In this document: positions 1 to 9,496 of the stretch, one piece after another | Layout of the letters: each line of letters starts with the position of its first letter | Numbering within the stretch: the stretch's first letter is position 1 | Source of the DNA: Chloroflexia bacterium SDU3-3 | GTDB taxonomy: Bacteria; Chloroflexota; Chloroflexia; Chloroflexales; Roseiflexaceae | Direction: 5' to 3' | Assembly: GCA_009268125.1 (NCBI GenBank) | Contig: WBOU01000021.1 | Location: 1-64,000, forward strand | DNA: 64,000 nt | Notes under the pieces: generated by a model | The model's database searches: none | Told to the model about the DNA's origin: nothing | Seen by the model: the letters and a program-made list of their open reading frames with translations, nothing else | Position numbers and translations under genes: made by a program

Positions 1-952
1 CCCGCAGATCCATGCCCGCGTACAGCGCCGCCACCTGCTCGGCGTAGCCGTTGAACGGCAGCGTCTCGCGCCGCGACAGCTCGCCGATCCGCCGCTCGCT
101 GCGCTGCGACCAGCGCGGGTGCGGCACGTCGGGGTTCACGTTGGCGTAGAACCCGTACTCGTTGGGCGAGGACTGCATCCACAGCGAGGTGGGCTGGTCG
201 GCCACCAGCTCGATCTTGGTGATGGCCTTGATGCTCTTGAAGCCGTACTTCCAGGGCACGTGCAGCCGGATGGGCGCGCCGTTCTGCACCGGCAGCGACT
301 GGCCGTACAGCCCGGTGCCCAGCAGCGCCAGGTCGTGCATGGCCTCGTCGAGACGCAGGCCCTCGACGTAGGGCCAACTGAAGTAGGCGTCCTGCTGCCC
401 GGGCATGTGCTCGGGGGCCATCACGGCCTGGAAGCGGACATAGCGGGCCTCGCTGGTCGGCTCGGCGGCGGCCAGCAGCTTGCGCAGCGGCACGCCCAGC
501 CAGGGGATGACCATCGACCAGCCCTCGACGCAGCGGTGGCGGTAGATGCGCTCCTCCTCGCCAAACTGCTTCGCGAGATCTTCGATGGCGTAGGTTTTGG
601 GGTTGCGCACCATGCCGCCGACCTCGACGGCCCAGGGGGTGGTGGGGAAGCCCTGGGCGAGCGCGGCGACGCGCTCTTTGTCGGTGGTGAACTCGTAGTA
701 GTTGTTGTAGGTGGTGATCTGCGCGTAGGTGTTGAGCGCATCGCCCCGCTCGTCTTTGGTTGCGCCCGAGCGGGTGGTGTGGGTCGCCACGCCGGGGATG
801 GCGGCATTGGGCTGGCTGGGGCTGGCCGCCGGGCCGCAGGCGGCCAGCAGCCCCGCCCCGCCCGCCAGCGCCGCCGCACCCCGCATGAACTGCCGCCGCG
901 TGCGGTACACCGCCTCCGGCGTGATCTCCGAGCTTGGTATCTTCCTCGCCAT
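1..952 (-). CDS. msrP: Protein-methionine-sulfoxide reductase catalytic subunit MsrP (YedY-like), 3' end cut by window edge
   Basis: Molybdopterin oxidoreductase of the sulfite-oxidase fold that repairs oxidised methionines outside the cytoplasmic membrane. The 317 readable codons start at an ATG preceded by a GGAGAGG-type ribosome site. Residues 19-24 read RRQFMR, a twin-arginine export motif, followed by an Ala/Gly-rich segment ending in LLAAC, so the protein may also be lipid anchored. The expected molybdenum-ligating cysteine lies in HRCVEGWS (Cys141). The conserved family ending [12 protein letters not shown] is present, so only a few C-terminal residues should be missing beyond the edge. 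The membrane haem partner MsrQ, if present, would lie off the left side. Assignment is from motif recognition. Confidence 0.9.
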   Translation of the reverse strand, partial: MARKIPSSEITPEAVYRTRRQFMRGAAALAGGAGLLAACGPAASPSQPNAAIPGVATHTTRSGATKDERGDALNTYAQITTYNNYYEFTTDKERVAALAQGFPTTPWAVEVGGMVRNPKTYAIEDLAKQFGEEERIYRHRCVEGWSMVIPWLGVPLRKLLAAAEPTSEARYVRFQAVMAPEHMPGQQDAYFSWPYVEGLRLDEAMHDLALLGTGLYGQSLPVQNGAPIRLHVPWKYGFKSIKAITKIELVADQPTSLWMQSSPNEYGFYANVNPDVPHPRWSQRSERRIGELSRRETLPFNGYAEQVAALYAGMDLR

Positions 953-1180
953 CGCTCGCCTCTCCTCTCTTATGATAGCTACTGGTTTTGTTATACCACG
1001 AGTACCTGATAAAATGGTGAGAGGACCATGATCGTGCCAACCATCTTGAATCTATCGCGCTCCATTTTTGCTGTCGATCCGAATGGCTTCGGCCAAGCCT
1101 AGAGGCTATACTACACAGGGTTATCGCCTCTACGGCTCGAAGCGTCCCGCCAAGACCCATGCACCATAGATGAGGCCCGC

Positions 1181-4100
1181 ATGACACACTCCGCCGCAGC
1201 ACATCCCTATCTTCGCACCCCGGCCATCTCGCCTGACGGCCAGCAGATCGCCTTTGTCTATGCCACCGATATCTGGCTGGTGGGCAGCACCGGTGGCAGC
1301 GCCGAGCGCCTAACCGCACACCCCGCCAACCACAGCTCGCCGCGCTGGTCGCCCGATGGCCAGCAGATCGCCTTCAGCGCCGACCGCAGCGGCAATGGCG
1401 AGATCTACTGCGTGCATCTGGAAGCGAGCACCAGCACCCAGATCACCTTCCACGACCACGCCGCGACGCCAGAGGCCTGGTCGCCCGATGGCAGCGCGAT
1501 CTACTTCAGCTCGGGCCGCGAGATGCAGGGCGCGGCGCTCTACCGCGTGCAGGCCAGCGGCAGCACGCCTATACGCTGGCTGAGCCAGCCCTACACCCAG
1601 ATCGAGCACGCCAGCATCAGCCCCGACGGCCAGCGGATCGCCTTCAACATCACCCGCGAGCCGTGGTGGAAGCGTGGGCCAAACAGCTACACGGGCAGCG
1701 AGGTGTGGCTGGCCAGCAACACCCCCAACCCGGAGACCTTCCTCCGGCTCGGCAGCGACTACAGCGGCACCAACCGCTGGCCGATGTGGTCGATCCACGG
1801 CGACGGTGTGTATGTGGTCTCCGACCGCGATGGGTATGAGAACATCTGGCTGCTGCCCGCCAGCGGCGGCGCGGCGCGCCAGATCACCACCTTTCGCGAC
1901 GGCAGGCTGCTCTGGCCCACGATCAGCGCCGATGGGCGGATGATCGTCTTCGAGCGCAACTTCGGCATCTGGACGCTCGACATCGCGTCGGGGCACGTCG
2001 CCCCCATCCATGTGCGAGTGCGTGCCGAGAGCAAGGCCCCGGCCACCCGCGCCGCCAACGTCACCCGCGACATCCAAGAGCTAGAGCTATCGCCCGACGG
2101 CAAGAAGATCGCGTTCATCGCCCACGGCGAGGTGTTCATCGACTTCGCCGACAAAGAGACCGACCGCGAGCGGCGGCAGGGGCCATCGTTCCGTATTACC
2201 AACACCCCCGCGCGCGAGGCCAATGTCACATGGTCGCGCGACAGCCGCCATGTCTTCTACACCTCCGACCGCGATGGCGAGCCGAGCATCTACCGCTACG
2301 ATGTAGCCCAGCGGATCGAGCGGCGGGTGGATGCGGCGGATGGCAGCAAGCACTCGCTGCGCTTCTCGCCCGACGGCACATGGCTGGCCTACGCATGCGG
2401 CGACAGCGAGATCCGCCTGATCGAGCACGCCAGCGGGGTCGACCGGCCTTTCGCCAAGGCCAACTTCACCCGCGGCGTGATGTTCGACTGGTCGCCCGAC
2501 AGCCGCTGGCTGGCCTACACCGCACAGGATGACCGCGCCTTTGTGAACGTCTACATCCAGCAGATCGGGCAGGGCGCAGCCAGGCAGATCTCCTTTCTCA
2601 GCAACGTCAGCACCTTCTGGCCGATCTGGTCGCCCGACGGCGAGTTTATCATCGGCACCACACGCCAGTTTCGCGCCGAGCAGCAGATCATCCGCATCGA
2701 CCTGCAGCCGCGAAGGCCGCAGTTCCGCGAGGATGAGTTCGAGCGGCTGTTTGCCGAGCCGAAGGCCACCGCCGACCCGCCCGCCAGCGAGGCCGCCAGC
2801 ACCGAGGTGCGCTTTGAGGGCATCGAGCAGCGCCTCTCCATCCTCACTGCACCCCAGCTGGACGCCATGGCCTGCGCGATCAGCCCCGATAGCCGCGACC
2901 TGCTGTTCCACGCCAGCGTGGCGGGCAAGGGCAACCTCTGGGTGATGGCGCTCGACGACGCCCGCGCCGAGCAGTCGCCGCGCCAGATCACCTCGACCAA
3001 CGGCTACAAAGGCTCGGTGCAGTTTGCCCCCGACGGCAAAAGCTTCTACTACACCGACGCCAGCCAGATCGTCATCCGCAAATTTCCGCTGGGTGAGGCC
3101 ACCAGCCTGCCGATCAGCGCCGAGGCCGTGATCAGCTTCCACGAGGAGCGGCTCCAGATCTTTGATGAGTGCTGGCGGGTGCTACGCGATCGCTTTTACG
3201 ACTCGACCTTCCGCGGCATGGACTGGGTCGCCATACGCGATCAGTTCCGGCCATACGCGGCTGCGGCCCAATCTAGCCACGACTTCCGCGCTATCCTCAA
3301 CCTCATGCAGGGCGAGCTGCGGGCCTCGCACACCGGCGTGTTCGGACGCAGCCTGCCCGCCGACGATGGCTATATCGGCGTGCTGTTCAACCAGCACGAG
3401 CAGGCCAGCAGCGGGCGGCTGATCATCGACGCGGTGCTGCCCAACGGCCCGGCAGAGCTGGCCGGGGTGCAGAGCGGCGACGAGCTGCTGGCGGTGGATG
3501 ACAGCGAGATCGCAGGCGGGGCTAACCTAGATGCCCTGCTGAGCCGCACGATCGGGCGGCGCGTGCGGCTGCGGCTGCGCGCGGCAGATGCCGAGCCGCG
3601 CGAGGTGGCGCTGCGCCCGATCGCGGCCAGCAGCTATGACAAGATCCAGTACCGCGCCTGGGTGGAGCAGAACAAAGCCTATGTGCACCGCGAGAGCGGC
3701 GGGCGGCTGGGCTACGTGCACATCCGCGAGATGAGCTACGCCGCATACCAGCGCCTGCTGATCGACCTCGACGCCGAGATCCACAGCCGCGAGGGGATCG
3801 TGATCGACATCCGCTTCAACGGCGGCGGCTACATCTTCTCGTTCATCCTCGATGTGCTGTCGCGCCGCACCCAGATGCGCCACGGGTTCCGCGACTACCC
3901 GGCCACCGACTCGGCCCACTTCCACGGCAACCGCGTGCTGAACAAGCCCACTGTGCTGGTGATCAATCAGAAGACCGCATCCAACGCCGAGATCTTCGCC
4001 GAGGGATACCGCCAGCTGGGCCTAGGGCCGATCGTGGGCAGGCCCTCGGCGGGCGCGGTGATCAGCACCACCGAGCGCAGCCTACTGGATGGCAGCTGGC

Positions 4101-4279
4101 TGCGGGTGCCACAGTACCGCGTCACCACCATCGATGGCGAGGATCTAGAGGGAACAGGGCGACCTGTGGATGTGGATGTAGAGATGCCTGTGGGCGCGGG
4201 TGCCCACCGCCGCGACCCGCAGCTAGATGCGGCGGCCCAGGCCCTGCTCGCACGCATCGACCGCAGCACAGCCAGCTAA
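1181..4279 (+). CDS. tri: Tricorn protease homologue (S41 family)
   Basis: Large cytosolic serine peptidase expected to trim short peptides. No signal peptide is visible. The first two thirds contain about a dozen SPDG-type beta-propeller blades (for example SPDGQQIAF, SPDGKKIAF, SPDGTWLAY), matching the two propellers of tricorn. A PDZ domain follows near residues 730-815 and then an S41 core. The catalytic His is probably His717 (SHTG) and the nucleophile Ser934 in the motif TASNAEIF; archaeal tricorn has Ser-Asp where this protein has Ser-Asn. The 1032-residue length fits the family. The ATG has GATGAGG upstream; a TATACT -10-like box lies at 1107-1112 without a clear -35. It stands alone, with a hairpin after the stop. 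Confidence 0.9.
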   Translation: MTHSAAAHPYLRTPAISPDGQQIAFVYATDIWLVGSTGGSAERLTAHPANHSSPRWSPDGQQIAFSADRSGNGEIYCVHLEASTSTQITFHDHAATPEAWSPDGSAIYFSSGREMQGAALYRVQASGSTPIRWLSQPYTQIEHASISPDGQRIAFNITREPWWKRGPNSYTGSEVWLASNTPNPETFLRLGSDYSGTNRWPMWSIHGDGVYVVSDRDGYENIWLLPASGGAARQITTFRDGRLLWPTISADGRMIVFERNFGIWTLDIASGHVAPIHVRVRAESKAPATRAANVTRDIQELELSPDGKKIAFIAHGEVFIDFADKETDRERRQGPSFRITNTPAREANVTWSRDSRHVFYTSDRDGEPSIYRYDVAQRIERRVDAADGSKHSLRFSPDGTWLAYACGDSEIRLIEHASGVDRPFAKANFTRGVMFDWSPDSRWLAYTAQDDRAFVNVYIQQIGQGAARQISFLSNVSTFWPIWSPDGEFIIGTTRQFRAEQQIIRIDLQPRRPQFREDEFERLFAEPKATADPPASEAASTEVRFEGIEQRLSILTAPQLDAMACAISPDSRDLLFHASVAGKGNLWVMALDDARAEQSPRQITSTNGYKGSVQFAPDGKSFYYTDASQIVIRKFPLGEATSLPISAEAVISFHEERLQIFDECWRVLRDRFYDSTFRGMDWVAIRDQFRPYAAAAQSSHDFRAILNLMQGELRASHTGVFGRSLPADDGYIGVLFNQHEQASSGRLIIDAVLPNGPAELAGVQSGDELLAVDDSEIAGGANLDALLSRTIGRRVRLRLRAADAEPREVALRPIAASSYDKIQYRAWVEQNKAYVHRESGGRLGYVHIREMSYAAYQRLLIDLDAEIHSREGIVIDIRFNGGGYIFSFILDVLSRRTQMRHGFRDYPATDSAHFHGNRVLNKPTVLVINQKTASNAEIFAEGYRQLGLGPIVGRPSAGAVISTTERSLLDGSWLRVPQYRVTTIDGEDLEGTGRPVDVDVEMPVGAGAHRRDPQLDAAAQALLARIDRSTAS

Positions 4280-4283
4280 CAGG

Positions 4284-4317
4284 GCCGGTGGGGCCATTGG
4301 TGCGCGGCCCCACCGGC
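4284..4317 (+). terminator. Hairpin after tricorn gene
   Basis: A perfect 12-bp stem (GCCGGTGGGGCC paired with 4306-4317) with a 10-base loop starts four bases after the tricorn stop codon. There is no U-run, so it may be a weak terminator or a 3'-end stabilising hairpin. The rest of the gap to 4633 is noticeably AT-rich and contains a TATACT box at 4563-4568 that could serve the ATPase gene; I see no gene there. Confidence 0.5.
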
Positions 4318-4632
4318 GCAGCTTGTCGTCAGGCAAATGCAAAGCGGTTGAACACAGCGCTCTATCGTCAAACAGCGATGAAGAAGCAAGAAGTGTGGCT
4401 TTCTTTTTACGATATACGGTAGTTTTATGAGCAATTCTGCAATAATCTTGTCTACAAATCATCACAGGTTTGAACGTTTTGATTCTATTCGCCAGATTCA
4501 CACCAATAGAACTATAGAGTCCAATTACTATTGGGCTATTCCTCTCAATATCACAGCTTCGTTATACTAGAGCGACGAGCAACGATGCTCCAATTCCCTA
4601 TTTTTCTCGCAATCATTTAAGGGAGCATTAGG

Positions 4633-6249
4633 ATGCGTGTCCTGATCGATCAGAAATCGTATGAGGAGATGCTGAGCAAGCCTTCGCAACCACGCGACTG
4701 CTATGTACGGAAAACGGAATACTTGCACCATATGTATATTGATGGGGTGAAGTATCTGGTCGCACGGGCGGTATACGACAACATCAAAAAGGCGCAGGAT
4801 GCCAGCGACGACGATGCCCTGCTTCACCTGATGTACCATAAAGACGAGCTGGAGCGGCTGGTCGCCGACGCGCGCAACAAGGGCGTCGATCTGCGCACCA
4901 CACGGCTGCTGGGCGACCCGCCCCCCACCGACGACGAGGCACGACCCACGCTCTCCAACAGCTTCCTGCCCCAGGAGCCGCAGGAGATCGAGGCAACGGG
5001 CCTGAACCGCACCTTCCTCTACGAGCACACCACACGCATCATCTACAACCGGGGCCGTGTCACCGGTGCCGAGCTGGCCGACGAGATGCGGCTCTCCTAC
5101 CGCATCGTGGATGTGCTGCTGACCGAGCTGCGCAAGCAGGAGCTGATCGACATCGCCGGGCAGCGCGGCTATGGCGACATCAACTACGAGTACACGCTCA
5201 CACCGCGTGGCAGCCAGGCCGCCCAGGATGCCCTGCTGAAGACCATGTACTCCGGCCCCATCCCAGTAACGCTGGAGGAGTGGATCGCCTCGGTGAAGGC
5301 GCAGACGGTGAAGGATGTGATCGTCACCCGCAAGAACATCCGCGACGCCTTCCAGGGCCTGGTGATCGACGAGTCCATCCTGAACTGGGTCGGCCCGGCG
5401 GTGAACTCGGCCTCGTCGGTGATGCTGTTCGGCTACCCCGGCAACGGCAAGACTACCATCGCCGAGCGTATCACCCACCTGATGGGCGACGATATCTTCA
5501 TCCCCTACACCATCTATGCCGACGGCGCGGTGATCAAGATGTACGACGCGATCGTGCACGAGACACCCAAGCGAGCGCTGCCCGAAGATCTTGAGTATGA
5601 CAAGCGCTGGATCCGCATCACCCGCCCGGTGGTGATCGTGGGCGGCGAGCTAACGCTTGAGGGCCTGGGGCTGGTGTATAACAAGGAGTCGCGCACCTAC
5701 GAGGCCCCCTTCCAGATGAAGGCCAACTGCGGCATCTTCCTGATCGACGACTTCGGGCGGCAGCAGGTGCGCGTGTTCGACCTGCTGAACCGCTGGATCA
5801 TCCCGCTGGAGAAGCGCTACGACTTCCTCACCACCGTCACCGGCAAGAAGATCCAGATCCCCTTCGATCAGCTGATCATGTTCTCTACCAACCTCGACCC
5901 CAACGACCTAGGCGACGACGCGCTGCTGCGGCGTATCAAGTTCAAGTTCGAGATCATCGACCCGACCGAGGAGCAGTGGCGGCAGATCTGGCAGATCATG
6001 TGCCGGATCATGAAGGTGCCCTACGACGACCGAGGGCTCGACTACCTGCTGGCCAAATGGTATGTGCCCGACGAGCGACCGCTGCGCATGTGCCAGCCAC
6101 GCGACATCCTGCTGCAGATGATCGCCATCGCCAAATACAACATGGAGACGCCCACGCTGAACGCCGACCTGCTGGATGCGGCCTGCGCCACCTACTTCAC
6201 CAGCAAGGAGAAGAAGAACTTCGGCGCGAAGGTGCGGCTCGATCTCTAG
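4633..6249 (+). CDS. Winged-helix/AAA+ ATPase of unknown role
   Basis: Predicted cytoplasmic ATPase of 538 residues. The N-terminal 130 residues match nothing I recognise. Residues about 135-200 look like a winged-helix module (GRVTGAELADEMRLS, then LTELRKQELI). The AAA+ core has a Walker A motif GYPGNGKT at 267-274, a Walker B FLIDDFG with Asp372-Asp373, a sensor-1-like FSTNLDP and a downstream LLRRIKFKFEI that could hold the arginine finger. The C-terminal part resembles the lid of MoxR/RarA-like ATPases. The gene is monocistronic, flanked by a terminator and a convergent phoU, so context gives no substrate. The start has GGGAGCATTAGG upstream. Confidence 0.75.
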   Translation: MRVLIDQKSYEEMLSKPSQPRDCYVRKTEYLHHMYIDGVKYLVARAVYDNIKKAQDASDDDALLHLMYHKDELERLVADARNKGVDLRTTRLLGDPPPTDDEARPTLSNSFLPQEPQEIEATGLNRTFLYEHTTRIIYNRGRVTGAELADEMRLSYRIVDVLLTELRKQELIDIAGQRGYGDINYEYTLTPRGSQAAQDALLKTMYSGPIPVTLEEWIASVKAQTVKDVIVTRKNIRDAFQGLVIDESILNWVGPAVNSASSVMLFGYPGNGKTTIAERITHLMGDDIFIPYTIYADGAVIKMYDAIVHETPKRALPEDLEYDKRWIRITRPVVIVGGELTLEGLGLVYNKESRTYEAPFQMKANCGIFLIDDFGRQQVRVFDLLNRWIIPLEKRYDFLTTVTGKKIQIPFDQLIMFSTNLDPNDLGDDALLRRIKFKFEIIDPTEEQWRQIWQIMCRIMKVPYDDRGLDYLLAKWYVPDERPLRMCQPRDILLQMIAIAKYNMETPTLNADLLDAACATYFTSKEKKNFGAKVRLDL

Positions 6250-6283
6250 GACAGACCGCCCGCCAAGCTCACACCACGCAGAA

Positions 6284-6324
6284 GCGCCGCACCCCATTGT
6301 GTCGGGGGGCGGCGCGTCTCTTTT
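6284..6324 (+). terminator. Intrinsic terminator of the AAA+ ATPase gene
   Basis: A 12-bp stem with one mismatch (6284-6295 with 6304-6315) and an 8-base loop is followed by TCTCTTTT. It lies 35 bases after the ATPase stop codon and between convergent genes. Confidence 0.7.
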
Positions 6325-6487
6325 GCCCGCGGGCGCCGCGAGGGGGTCAGGTCGCCCCGCACGCCACCCCCCGCCCCCCCCCCCCCCCCCCCCCCCCCTT
6401 CCGCGCCCCCCCCTTGTGGCCGGGGGGGCGCCGCTTCTCTTTGCCCGGCGGGCGCGGCTAGGGGTTCAGGTCGACCCGCTCGCCACG
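6295..6487. repeat. Degenerate duplication of the phoU 3' end around a 25-base poly-C tract
   Basis: Bases 6295-6370 and 6413-6487 are imperfect copies of one another (hairpin arm, CTCTTT, GCGGGCG, GGGTCAGGTCG and CGCCAC follow in the same order). The second copy contains the real stop codon and last codons of phoU. Between them is an uninterrupted run of 25 C (6374-6398) and another run of 8 C (6406-6413). This is either a recent local duplication or an assembly/sequencing artefact at a hard hairpin. Confidence 0.75.
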
Positions 6488-7117
6488 CGCCGCGAACACC
6501 AGCTGCTCGGCCACATTCGTCACGCGGTCGCCGACGCGCTCAAGGGTATGGGCCACCACCGTGCGGTCAAGCGCCCACTCGGCGGCGGCAGGCTCGCGCT
6601 GGATGAGGGCCAGCATCTGGGCCCGCACGCCGTCCTCTAGCCGGTCGATCTCGTCATCCTGCTGCTGGATCTGCTCCAGCTTGTCCGGCGAGCCAGCGAT
6701 AAAGGCATCGATGCCGGTGATCAGCATGGCCACGGCCAGATCGCCCAGCTGGCTGATCGGCACATCGGGCGCGGCCTGCGGCGGGGCGGGGTTGCGCAGC
6801 GTGGCCTTGGCGATGCGCTTGGCGTAATCGCCGATGCGCTCTAGCTCGGATGCGATCTCGAGCGCGGCCAGCAGCCGCCGCAGGTCGCTGGCCACCGGCT
6901 GCTGCAGTGCGATGATCTGCAGCACATGCTGCTCGATGGTCTCGTGGGCCTTGTCGATCAGAGCATCGGCCCCGATGATCCGCTGCGCCTCGACAAGATC
7001 GATCTGGTCAAACGCCCGCACGGCGGCGGCGATCTCTTTTTTCACCGCCTCGCCAAGCGACTGCAGCTCTTGGTAGAGCTGGTGCAGCTCCTCGTCGTAG
7101 TGAGCCCGTGTCCGCAT
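6458..7117 (-). CDS. phoU: PhoU-family phosphate signalling regulator
   Basis: 219-residue helical protein of the PhoU family, which links the PstSCAB phosphate importer to the PhoR/PhoB sensor pair and represses phosphate uptake when phosphate is plentiful. The sequence shows two three-helix PhoU repeats; the metal-binding type motifs ELERIGDYAKRIAK (first repeat) and LERVGDRVTNVAEQ (second repeat) are both present. The ATG is preceded by a near-perfect AAGGAGGT ribosome site. No pst or phoB/phoR genes are nearby in this window, so the partner genes must be elsewhere. Confidence 0.93.
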   Translation of the reverse strand: MRTRAHYDEELHQLYQELQSLGEAVKKEIAAAVRAFDQIDLVEAQRIIGADALIDKAHETIEQHVLQIIALQQPVASDLRRLLAALEIASELERIGDYAKRIAKATLRNPAPPQAAPDVPISQLGDLAVAMLITGIDAFIAGSPDKLEQIQQQDDEIDRLEDGVRAQMLALIQREPAAAEWALDRTVVAHTLERVGDRVTNVAEQLVFAARGERVDLNP

Positions 7118-7153
7118 AGCACCTCCTTCTTCATACCAGGTATGGCTAGTATC

Positions 7154-7744
7154 TCACATCCTGGCAATAGTGCTGGCGACAGCGGCGAGCTTGTCGGCGT
7201 AGGTCGCGCCGGGCACGGCCCAGCGCCCGTTGAGGTTTTGCAGCAAGCGGGCCTCGCCACGGTAGCGGCTGAGCGGGCGGAAGGTCAGGGCCTGGGTGAT
7301 CAGGCGGCTCTGGGCCGGGCTGGCCTGCTCGTCGCGCAGCGCATAGGCCAGCAGCCTGCCCACGTGGGCCGGGATGGCGTCTTTGTCCCAGGTGGTGAAG
7401 GCCACGCCCTCGTGCCAGCGGTTGGTGTTCTCGTTCCAGACCCACGAGCCGCTGGGGGGACGCCGCACGCTCTGCTGGCCGGTGACGCCGATGCCCGCCG
7501 GGTTGCGGCGCGGGCGCTGCGCCCACCACGAGGTGAGGTTGCCGGTCTCGTGGATGAGCTGGGCGATGGCGATCACCGGATCGAGGCCGACCGACTGTGC
7601 GATGCGGAAGTAGGCCGGCACAATCACGCGGCGGATGTCGTACTCGGTGTAGTCGCCATGGGGGCGGGCGCTGATAAAGCGGGCGCACTGCTCTTGGCTG
7701 GCATGGTTTGGCCCGAGGATGTGGCTCTCGATCGTATACGGCAT
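7154..7744 (-). CDS. Glucosaminidase-like (GH73-type) protein
   Basis: 196-residue protein resembling the glucosaminidase domain that cleaves peptidoglycan glycan strands. The diagnostic stretch is AIAQLIHETGNLTSWW with a likely catalytic Glu in HETG, followed by NPAGIGVTG, the usual N-x-G region after the catalytic helix. The chosen ATG at 7744 has AAGGAG six bases upstream; an in-frame ATG eight codons earlier lacks one. No signal peptide or membrane segment is visible, which is odd for a wall hydrolase; a holin-like or non-classical export route, or a phage-derived origin, would explain it. Confidence 0.65.
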   Translation of the reverse strand: MPYTIESHILGPNHASQEQCARFISARPHGDYTEYDIRRVIVPAYFRIAQSVGLDPVIAIAQLIHETGNLTSWWAQRPRRNPAGIGVTGQQSVRRPPSGSWVWNENTNRWHEGVAFTTWDKDAIPAHVGRLLAYALRDEQASPAQSRLITQALTFRPLSRYRGEARLLQNLNGRWAVPGATYADKLAAVASTIARM

Positions 7745-7849
7745 CGTATGCTCCTTGCGACATTGCATGGTTTGGGCAGATCCTACTCCTATCTGCCCAA
7801 AATGACAAGACCGCTATGGGTTTTTACTAGGGGGCGCAAGGGAACGACA

Positions 7850-7930
7850 GGAAGAGCGCCGCTTTACCAGCAAAAAGACGCCAAAGCACCAAGGGAAGAA
7901 AAGAGAACGAGGAGAGTGGGCAAAGCCAAG
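7850..7930. repeat. CCAAGG-type intergenic repeat, copy 1
   Basis: Purine-rich non-coding sequence with recurring CCAAAG/CCAAGG and GAAGA words, starting with CCGCTTTACCAGCAAA. The same kind of sequence appears at 34068-34160 and 52324-52418, always between genes. It fills most of the gap between the glucosaminidase-like gene and the lipoprotein gene. Confidence 0.6.
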
Positions 7931-8015
7931 CCCGCACCCCCCTCGCATCCGGTGAAGATACACCAGATCCTGGCCTAGCGCTGTGTGTGGCGTCCGATGG
8001 TGGCCATAACCGCAA

Positions 8016-8042
8016 TGAGGGCGGACCTCGTGTCCGCCCTCA
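8016..8042. repeat. REP-like hairpin (single arm)
   Basis: Perfect 11-bp stem TGAGGGCGGAC paired with 8032-8042, loop CTCGT. The loop and the GGGCGG arm match the hairpin arms of the larger elements at 11098-11361 and 52430-52889, suggesting a solitary member of the same family. It lies 27 bases after the stop codon of the minus-strand lipoprotein gene and could also serve as its terminator. Confidence 0.6.
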
Positions 8043-8068
8043 CCTGCGCCGCACAGATCGCGCAGCCG

Positions 8069-9298
8069 CTACACCCCGCAGCCCTGGCTGAGCGCCTCGC
8101 TGGGGCCAGCGGGCGGCAGGTCGTAGACCACGCTGCTATCGCCCTCGTAGTAGTCGCTATCCGCCAGGATCTCCAAGCGCCCGTCGCCATTCAGATCCCA
8201 CAGGCCGTTGAGCGAGAAGACCTGCGGCGCGCCAAACTCAATTGGCTTGGTGATCACATCGCTGGCGACCACGGTGGCCGGCTTCGTCGCATCGGCGTGG
8301 ATGATGACGAGGATGGAGTAGTCGCCGGGCTGAGCCGAGGAGCTTGGTGCCGTGCCCTCGCCATACTTGGTGGCTGCCACTGCTGTCTCGCTGGTGCCAT
8401 CGCCGTCGATATCGGCCTGGATGGCGCGGGTGATCTGCACCTTTGGCTGGCTGAGCCCCAGCTTCTGCAGCGCGGCCTCGACCGGCGGGACAAGGCTGGC
8501 GGTGGTGACAGGGACCTCGGTCACGGGGCGCGGCATCGGCTGCCAGTCCGCACCTAGGGCGAAGCGCTCGGATGGGCTCTGGCCATCGGTGACCTCGACC
8601 GAGTAGAGCCAGGTGCAGATCGGGTCGTCCTTGGGCTTGGCCGCCGAGCCAGCAAAGCGCAGCGGGCCAGAGCCCTGGCCCAGGCTGATGTAGGTGGCGG
8701 GCAGCAGATAGGGCGCGCCGACCTCGGCCTTCACCCAGCTGCCGTTATTTACCAGGCCGATGACAATCTTCCGCGATATATCTACCACCGCATGCATGTC
8801 GTAGGCGACCGCCTGCTGTGCAAACAGCCGTTCCCAGGTCTGCGGGCCGACCACACCATCGACCTCAAGGCTGTTCAGCGCCTGGAAAGCCTTGACGGCC
8901 AGCTCGGTCTGTCCACCGAAGACACCATCGACCGTGCCAACATGGGCGTAGCCGAGCTTGGTTAGGCGATCTTGCAGCGCACGAACATCCTCGCCCTCAA
9001 GCATGGGATTCTGCAGCAGCAGGTTTCGCGTGCGGGTGGGCGCGGTGGCATCGGAGGCGGCGGGCGGCATGCTGGTCGGGCGGGGCGCGACGGTCGCGCC
9101 AAGCCCCGCGCCATCGGTGGGAGCGGGGGCCACCGTTGCGCCGAGCGCCGCCGGGGCCGCCGTGGGCTGGGCAGCAGCCGCCGTGGGCTGGGCAGCGGCC
9201 GCCGTGGGCTGGGGCGGCTGTGGGGTAGCAGTCGCACAAGACACCAGCACGCAGGCAATCATCGGGAGAGCCAGCGTACGGGTATGAAAAAGACGCAT
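8069..9298 (-). CDS. Lipoprotein with peptidoglycan-binding domain
   Basis: 409-residue predicted lipoprotein. The start at 9298 (MRLFHTRTL) has GTGAGGAA upstream and gives a proper signal ending in the lipobox VLVSC; a longer frame upstream would bury the signal. A low-complexity linker with repeated AAAQPTA units follows. Residues about 100-170 form a PG_binding_1 module (RLTKLGYAHVGTVDGVFG, VDGVVGPQTWERLF), which binds peptidoglycan. The remaining 230 residues show no family I recognise but include DIDGDGTSE and DLNGDGRLE, calcium-binding FG-GAP-like words. Probably surface exposed and cell-wall attached. Confidence 0.8.
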   Translation of the reverse strand: MRLFHTRTLALPMIACVLVSCATATPQPPQPTAAAAQPTAAAAQPTAAPAALGATVAPAPTDGAGLGATVAPRPTSMPPAASDATAPTRTRNLLLQNPMLEGEDVRALQDRLTKLGYAHVGTVDGVFGGQTELAVKAFQALNSLEVDGVVGPQTWERLFAQQAVAYDMHAVVDISRKIVIGLVNNGSWVKAEVGAPYLLPATYISLGQGSGPLRFAGSAAKPKDDPICTWLYSVEVTDGQSPSERFALGADWQPMPRPVTEVPVTTASLVPPVEAALQKLGLSQPKVQITRAIQADIDGDGTSETAVAATKYGEGTAPSSSAQPGDYSILVIIHADATKPATVVASDVITKPIEFGAPQVFSLNGLWDLNGDGRLEILADSDYYEGDSSVVYDLPPAGPSEALSQGCGV

Positions 9299-9496
9299 TC
9301 GGTTCCTCACTTTCTCACGCGTTTCCATAGACACAAACGTGGGAAGCGCACGTTTCTGCGCATCCAGGGGGCAGCAAGCAGCATTCGCGCCAAAAGGATT
9401 TTCCCTTTATACTTTGCGCTCGCAGGCCAGGAAGGCCGAAAGCTATTGTAGGATGTTAGGGAGGGCGAGGCAAACGCCTCGCTGGTAGCCTAGAGC

